Part shown: one piece after another, positions 59,856 through 64,000 of the stretch
How the letters are laid out: every line of letters starts with the position of its first letter
Position numbering within the stretch: the first letter of the stretch is position 1
Source: Nocardia camponoti
GTDB lineage: Bacteria; Actinomycetota; Actinomycetes; Mycobacteriales; Mycobacteriaceae
Length of the DNA stretch: 64,000 bases
Reading direction: 5' to 3'
NCBI RefSeq assembly: GCF_014646135.1
Contig: NZ_BMMW01000003.1
Location: 124,001-188,000 of the forward strand
Program-made: the position numbers and the translations under genes
Notes under the pieces: generated by a model
Told to the model about the DNA's origin: nothing
The model's database searches: none
The model's input: the letters and a program-made list of their open reading frames with translations, nothing else

Positions 59856-61193
59856 TCAAACAGCGGCAACGCGCTTGGCGAGGTCTTCAGCCAACTGTCG
59901 CGCCTGCGTCAAATCGGTGCCTTCCACCATCACGCGCACGAGCTGCTCAGTTCCACTTGGCCGCAACAACACTCGCCCCGTTTCGCCAAGCACCCGCTCG
60001 GCTTCGCCAACCGCTTCGCGCACCTCGGGCGATGCGGCGACGGCCTTCTTGTCGCTGACCGGAACGTTGATCAGCACCTGCGGAACGGTCGTTACGACAC
60101 TCGCGAGGTCAGCGAGCGCACGCCCCGTCGACGCCATTCGCGCCATCAACCGCAACCCGGTGAGCACCCCGTCGCCGGTTGTGCCGTGACGCGGGAAGAC
60201 CACGTGCCCGGACTGTTCGCCGCCCAGGCTGTAGCCGCCGGCGCGCAGTTCCTCAAGCACATACCGGTCGCCAACAGCGGCGGTGATGACGGTGATGTCG
60301 GCCGCGCGCATCGCGATATGCAGGCCAAGGTTGCTCATGACAGTCGCGACGAGCGTGTTCGCGACAAGCTCGCCCGCGTCGCGCATCGCTAACGCGAGCA
60401 CGGCCATAATCGCGTCACCGTCGACGATCGCGCCGGTGCCGTCGACGGCAAGGCAGCGGTCGGCGTCGCCGTCGAGGGCAATGCCAAGGTCAGCGCCATG
60501 CTCAAGCACCGCCGCGCGCACAGGCTCCAAATGCGTTGAGCCACAACCATCGTTGATGTTGAGGCCGTTTGGCTCGGCGTTGATCGCGATCACGTTCGCG
60601 CCAGCTTCGCGATATACCTGCGGCGCAACACCGGAAGCGGCACCGTGCGCGCAGTCGACAACGACGGTCAGCCCGGAAAGATCCTGGCCGGTCGATTCGA
60701 GCAGGTGCTCAACGTAGCGTTCGTGCGTGCCTTCGACGGTGTAGTCGGCGCGCACGCGTCCGATGCCAGCACCGGTGGGTCGCACCGAAATGCCCTCGGC
60801 GATCACCGCTTCGATGCGCGCTTCGATCGCGTCATCGAGCTTGTGGCCGCCTGCGGCGAAAATCTTGATCCCGTTGTCGGGCATGGGGTTGTGCGATGCG
60901 GAGATCATCACGCCAAAGCACGCGTCGTACAGACCGGTCAGGTACGCGACGGCGGGCGTCGGCAACACCCCAACCGACAACACGTCGACGCCGACCGAAG
61001 TCAGGCCAGCGGTAACGGCAGCTTCCAGCATCTCGCCGCTCGCGCGCGGATCACGCCCGACGACGGCGACCGAACGCACCTTGCCGCGAGAAAGTACCTG
61101 CGCTGCCGCGCCAGCGACGCGCATCGCCAATTCCGGGCTCAACGACTCGTTCGCGAGTCCTCGTACGCCGTCGGTGCCGAAAAGCTGTCCCAT
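59856..61193 (-). CDS. glmM: Phosphoglucosamine mutase
   Basis: The 445-residue mutase converts glucosamine-6-phosphate to glucosamine-1-phosphate, the step after GlmS. The phospho-serine loop is [15 protein letters not shown], the metal loop DGDADRC, and the sugar-binding region [11 protein letters not shown] 61193 ([12 protein letters not shown]) follows AGGGG; the longer upstream frame is not supported. It is 143 bases after rpsI on the same strand, as in mycobacteria. Confidence 0.96.
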   Translation of the reverse strand: MGQLFGTDGVRGLANESLSPELAMRVAGAAAQVLSRGKVRSVAVVGRDPRASGEMLEAAVTAGLTSVGVDVLSVGVLPTPAVAYLTGLYDACFGVMISASHNPMPDNGIKIFAAGGHKLDDAIEARIEAVIAEGISVRPTGAGIGRVRADYTVEGTHERYVEHLLESTGQDLSGLTVVVDCAHGAASGVAPQVYREAGANVIAINAEPNGLNINDGCGSTHLEPVRAAVLEHGADLGIALDGDADRCLAVDGTGAIVDGDAIMAVLALAMRDAGELVANTLVATVMSNLGLHIAMRAADITVITAAVGDRYVLEELRAGGYSLGGEQSGHVVFPRHGTTGDGVLTGLRLMARMASTGRALADLASVVTTVPQVLINVPVSDKKAVAASPEVREAVGEAERVLGETGRVLLRPSGTEQLVRVMVEGTDLTQARQLAEDLAKRVAAV

Positions 61194-61336
61194 ACCTGCC
61201 CCTTGTAGGTGGTCGACATAGCACGAGAGCAGGCACCCAGCACGAGCTGGACGCCTGCTCTCGCACACGTGCTCCGCCGACACCGTACCGCTTTGTCCCA
61301 AAAAAGGGCCAAAACCAGTTGTCGGCGAAACCTATA

Positions 61337-61864
61337 TCAGCGCTTCGAGTACTGAGGCGCCTTACGGGCCTTCTTGAGGCCGTACTTCTTACGCTCGGTG
61401 GCACGCGGGTCACGCGTCAGGAAGCCGGCACGCTTGAGCGCGGGACGGTCGTCCGGGGTGACCTCGATGAGCGCGCGGGCGATGGCGAGACGCAGCGCGC
61501 CAGCCTGACCCGACGGGCCGCCACCGACGAGGCGGGCGAAGATGTCGAAGTTCTCGACACGCTCGACCAGAACCAGCGGCGACTTCACGAGCTGCTGGTG
61601 CACCTTGTTCGGGAAGTAATCCTCGATGGTGCGGCCGTTGAGCTCGAAGTTGCCCGAGCCGGGAACCAGACGCACGCGGACGACGGCTTCCTTACGACGA
61701 CCAACGGTCTGCACCGGACGATCGATCACGATCGGGGCGTAGGCGGTCTCTTCGACGTATTCAGCTTCGTAACCTTCGCCGTCTTCAACGATCTCGACGA
61801 CAACGTCGGTCTCGTAGGCGTCGACCTCGACGCCTTCAGCTGCGAATTCTTCAGGAGCGGTCAC
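61337..61864 (-). CDS. rpsI: 30S ribosomal protein S9
   Basis: A 175-residue S9 protein: an acidic actinobacterial N-terminal extension, then the core [18 protein letters not shown] and [35 protein letters not shown]-type sequence. The invariant C-terminus is YSKR. Its start overlaps the rplM stop by four bases, so both are co-translated. Confidence 0.97.
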   Translation of the reverse strand: MTAPEEFAAEGVEVDAYETDVVVEIVEDGEGYEAEYVEETAYAPIVIDRPVQTVGRRKEAVVRVRLVPGSGNFELNGRTIEDYFPNKVHQQLVKSPLVLVERVENFDIFARLVGGGPSGQAGALRLAIARALIEVTPDDRPALKRAGFLTRDPRATERKKYGLKKARKAPQYSKR

Positions 61865-62304
61865 TGGGCCACCTGCTTGATCTCGAACGGAACCGGCTGC
61901 TGCGCGGCGTGGGGGTGGTTCGGGCCCGCGTAGACCTTCAGCTTGCCCGCGATCGCGTTGCCCAACTTGTTCTTGGGGATCATGCCCTTAACGGCCTTCT
62001 CCACGAGACGGTCAGGACGGGTCGCCAACACCTCGCCGACAGTGCGCGACTTGAGGCCGCCCGGGTGTCCGCTGTGGTGGTGGATGAGCTTGTCCTGCTT
62101 CTTGTTGCCCGAGATGGCAACCTTGTCCGCGTTGATGATGATGACGAAGTCGCCACCATCGACGTGCGGTGCGTAGGTCGGCTTGCCCTTGCCGCGCAGC
62201 AGGCCAGCGGCCTGCACGGCGAGACGGCCGAGGACTACGTCAGTGGCGTCGATGACGTACCACTTGCGGGTGACGTCACCTGCCTTGGGGCTGTACGTAG
62301 GCAC
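61861..62304 (-). CDS. rplM: 50S ribosomal protein L13
   Basis: A 147-residue L13 protein with the canonical start [36 protein letters not shown]. It also has [32 protein letters not shown] and GMIPKNKLG, and the end is [14 protein letters not shown]. First gene of the rplM-rpsI operon. The 173-base space before it contains an 8-bp hairpin and presumably the promoter. Confidence 0.97.
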   Translation of the reverse strand: MPTYSPKAGDVTRKWYVIDATDVVLGRLAVQAAGLLRGKGKPTYAPHVDGGDFVIIINADKVAISGNKKQDKLIHHHSGHPGGLKSRTVGEVLATRPDRLVEKAVKGMIPKNKLGNAIAGKLKVYAGPNHPHAAQQPVPFEIKQVAQ

Positions 62305-62415
62305 AGTCGTTCCCTGTCTGTCGTCGGTGTTGCCGGCCAGAGGTCCTGCAGTGTGTGGCGCTCAATCTTCCCGGCGGCCGGTGGAGACCCGGTAAGCGAT
62401 CTGGTCGCGAACGAC

Positions 62416-62434
62416 CTGGCGTGCCACACGCCAG
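62416..62434. terminator. Short perfect hairpin between the type VII-associated gene and rplM
   Basis: CTGGCGTG (62416-62423) and CACGCCAG (62427-62434) pair around CCA. It may end the type VII-associated transcript or form part of the rplM leader. Confidence 0.4.
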
Positions 62435-62477
62435 CTAGCAACGATACCAGCCGGGCATCACCGGACCACAATCGGCG

Positions 62478-63764
62478 TTAGATCACGACCGGCGGGCCAG
62501 GGTCGGTGCGACCGGGAATCAGGTAGCGCAGGGTGTCGACGCCGGGGTGCACGCAAACCGGGTCGTCGATGTTGACCGGCCCATGCGCGGACGCGATGCC
62601 CTCTGGCGGGACGGTGTGCGCGTACGGCGTGAACGAGCAGACGCCGTCGGCGGCGTTGGCCTCAGCGTCGGTTCCGCCGAAGCCGACCAAACCGAGGGTC
62701 AGCAGGCCAATGACCGCCGGAGTGCCGAAGAGTTTCTTGCGCAACTTGCTCGGTCGGGCGAGTTCGGGATCGCTGCCGTGGGCGGGCCCGCTGACGAATC
62801 CCGCTGGTCCGGGCGGCGGCGTTGCCTGCTGCTGCGGGGGCCCTGCCGGATTGGTTGGGTTACCCCATCCGACCTGGGCCGCGTAGGTCGGATTCGGTCG
62901 CGCGACCTCTTCCTCTTCCTCAAAACCCGGGTCGTTGACAAGCAGGTGCGATGCGCCGAGCACGAGCGCGTGCATCGGATGCTCAGCCACATGGAGGCGC
63001 TGACCAAGGTGATTTTGGAACGCGAGCCGCAGCGCGTCGTTGAAGCAGACGTTGCCCGCGAGCAGCACCGTTGACGTGTCAGCACCGATTTGTCGGGCGG
63101 CGGCCATCGCTTCGATGACCACGTTGTCGGCCGAGCGCGCGTCACGCAACGCATCGGGCGCGACGACAACCTCAACCGATTCGGTCGGCTGTTCGTCGTC
63201 GCCGTCGACGGAGACAACGAGCAGCGTGCGGCCATCAGAGTAGATGCCGGTTGCCCCGATGCCTTGGCGATGACGCTCGCTGGGCGGCTCAACAAGCCCT
63301 AGCGCGCGCACGTACCCCGAAAGCGCGACGCTTTCTGGCAGCGGTTCGACGGTGACGTCGAGTTGCTCGACGAGCGCCGCGTACACCTCGATCTTGTCTT
63401 CAGGCCACGAATCCGGATACGGCAACGCGACCAGCTGCGGTTTTCCACGCAGAAACTTGCCGATCGCGGCGAGCGGGTTGTAGAGCCGCGCCCGGAAAAC
63501 GAGCCCGGCCGGCCACGTGGCCCCGGCGATCACGATCTGCGGATGGCCAAGAATGTCGCGCACATCGGCGATAGCCATGCCGAGGTCCGCACGCTGACGC
63601 TCAACGCCCGCGGTGTGCAGGCGACCCGCGGCGTCGGCAAGCAGGTACGCGGGCGGGGTGTAAGTGCCCTCGACCTCGACCGGACGGATCGGCGTACCGC
63701 CACCACCGGCGGCCACCGTCACCACATCCCAACCCAGATGTAGGGCACCAACTCGAACGGTCAC
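62478..63764 (-). CDS. Hsp70-like type VII secretion-associated protein (Rv3446c-like)
   Basis: A 428-residue protein upstream of rplM, in the position of Rv3446c at the edge of the mycobacterial ESX-4 locus. Residues 1-285 follow a degenerate Hsp70/actin ATPase fold (VRVGALHLGWDVVTV; LLAGNVCFNDALRLAFQNHLG). A Pro/Gln-rich stretch, a hydrophobic segment (about 355-372) and a short exported tail with two Cys follow. Known as type VII secretion-associated proteins; the mechanism is unclear. It is the second protein of this plan in the window (the other is beside groES). Confidence 0.75.
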   Translation of the reverse strand: MTVRVGALHLGWDVVTVAAGGGGTPIRPVEVEGTYTPPAYLLADAAGRLHTAGVERQRADLGMAIADVRDILGHPQIVIAGATWPAGLVFRARLYNPLAAIGKFLRGKPQLVALPYPDSWPEDKIEVYAALVEQLDVTVEPLPESVALSGYVRALGLVEPPSERHRQGIGATGIYSDGRTLLVVSVDGDDEQPTESVEVVVAPDALRDARSADNVVIEAMAAARQIGADTSTVLLAGNVCFNDALRLAFQNHLGQRLHVAEHPMHALVLGASHLLVNDPGFEEEEEVARPNPTYAAQVGWGNPTNPAGPPQQQATPPPGPAGFVSGPAHGSDPELARPSKLRKKLFGTPAVIGLLTLGLVGFGGTDAEANAADGVCSFTPYAHTVPPEGIASAHGPVNIDDPVCVHPGVDTLRYLIPGRTDPGPPVVI

Positions 63765-63834
63765 GAGATCAAGTGTGCCCGGTCGCGCCGCGACACGCGC
63801 AGCTTGCCCACCGATAGACCGCTGACCTGGTCGA

Positions 63835-64000
63835 TCATGCTTGCGACTTCTTCAGTCGCAGGCGACTCCACGTAATCACGGCCAAAATCGCGGTGATCAC
63901 GACAAGCATCGCGATGTCGAGCGTCCAAATGCCAGGTTTGTGTTCCCACAGCCCGTCGGGTTGCGCGCTGAAGAACAGCTCGCGCAAGTTCACCGTCGAT
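63835..64000 (-). CDS. C-terminal end of an unidentified membrane protein, start outside window
   Basis: The final 54 or so residues of a - strand gene are open to the window edge: NLRELFFSAQPDGLWEHKP, then one membrane helix (WTLDIAMLVVITAILAVITW) and a basic end (RLRLKKSQA). Codon use and the hydrophobic helix support it. It lies 70 bases before the type VII-associated gene on the same strand. ESX-4 component genes would be expected here, but these residues are not enough to name one. Confidence 0.5.
   Translation of the reverse strand, partial: STVNLRELFFSAQPDGLWEHKPGIWTLDIAMLVVITAILAVITWSRLRLKKSQA

Noticed and set aside
63761-63949. 62-residue - strand frame upstream of the type VII-associated gene
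   Set aside because: It overlaps another frame with a clear membrane helix that ends at 63835 and runs off the window.

Overview
The window is a chromosomal segment of a high-GC actinobacterium of the order Mycobacteriales (mycobacteria, Nocardia, Rhodococcus and relatives). The evidence is the set of neighbouring genes: dacB, trpS, icd, metY-metX, dnaE2, imuA'-imuB, guaA, guaB3-guaB2, rsdA-sigD, a whiB3-like gene, groES-groEL1, tsaD-rimI-tsaB-tsaE-alr, nnr, glmS, glmM and rpsI-rplM. A type VII secretion-associated gene follows rplM. The same genes occur in broadly this order in Mycobacterium tuberculosis between about Rv3330 and Rv3446, but with long M. tuberculosis stretches missing here. 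The species cannot be fixed from the sequence. No tRNA, rRNA, insertion sequence, prophage or CRISPR array was recognised.

Layout. 1-9.9 kb: the end of a SnoaL-like gene, a D,D-carboxypeptidase, a YihY-family membrane protein, trpS, an MpaB-family oxygenase, and a barstar/secreted-ribonuclease pair coupled to xthA. Then come an alpha/beta hydrolase, a secreted Ala/Pro repeat protein and an MFS exporter. 10-15 kb: icd, a SAM-IV riboswitch in front of metY-metX, a DUF3017 membrane protein and trmL. 15-25 kb: a DUF4349 lipoprotein with a DUF167 protein, then the whole mutasome (dnaE2, imuA', imuB) inside about 8.5 kb, with a LexA-like box in front of each of its two transcription units. An SDR and a sucrase/ferredoxin-like gene lie between them. 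25-30 kb: a Ser/Thr kinase and a PspC-type two-component system facing a PspC/LiaF-like membrane protein.

30-36 kb: GMP synthesis (guaA, guaB3, guaB2) with an alpha/beta-hydrolase-fold protein that has lost its catalytic residues. 36-40.8 kb: rsdA-sigD, a conserved hypothetical, a whiB3-like gene with a Crp/GlxR-like site upstream, and a SigK-like ECF sigma factor next to a truncated anti-sigma factor. 40.8-44.5 kb: groES-groEL1 under a CIRCE element, divergent from an Hsp70-like membrane protein. 44.5-51 kb: a tightly overlapping operon from nnr/alr through a hydrolase to tsaE, tsaB, rimI and tsaD. 51-54 kb: a blue-copper lipoprotein, glmS and a dienelactone-hydrolase-like protein.

54-57 kb: a small accessory cassette whose members look like type VII secretion substrates and partners (an EspC-like small protein, a 580-residue WXG-containing protein with a Ser/Thr-rich linker, a DUF6802-like protein and a coiled-coil protein). 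57-64 kb: an ABC-F protein, two small membrane proteins, glmM, rpsI-rplM, an Hsp70-like type VII secretion-associated protein and the end of an unidentified membrane protein.

Working together: glmS and glmM feed UDP-GlcNAc synthesis, and alr and dacB act on peptidoglycan. The SOS-regulated DnaE2/ImuA'/ImuB proteins perform mutagenic repair. Several genes have TANNNT -10 hexamers six to eight bases before the start codon, suggesting leaderless mRNAs, as is common in this order. The best candidates for new biology are the type VII substrate cassette, the truncated SigK-type anti-sigma factor, the 18-bp repeat array between imuA' and imuB, and the pseudo-hydrolase beside guaA.
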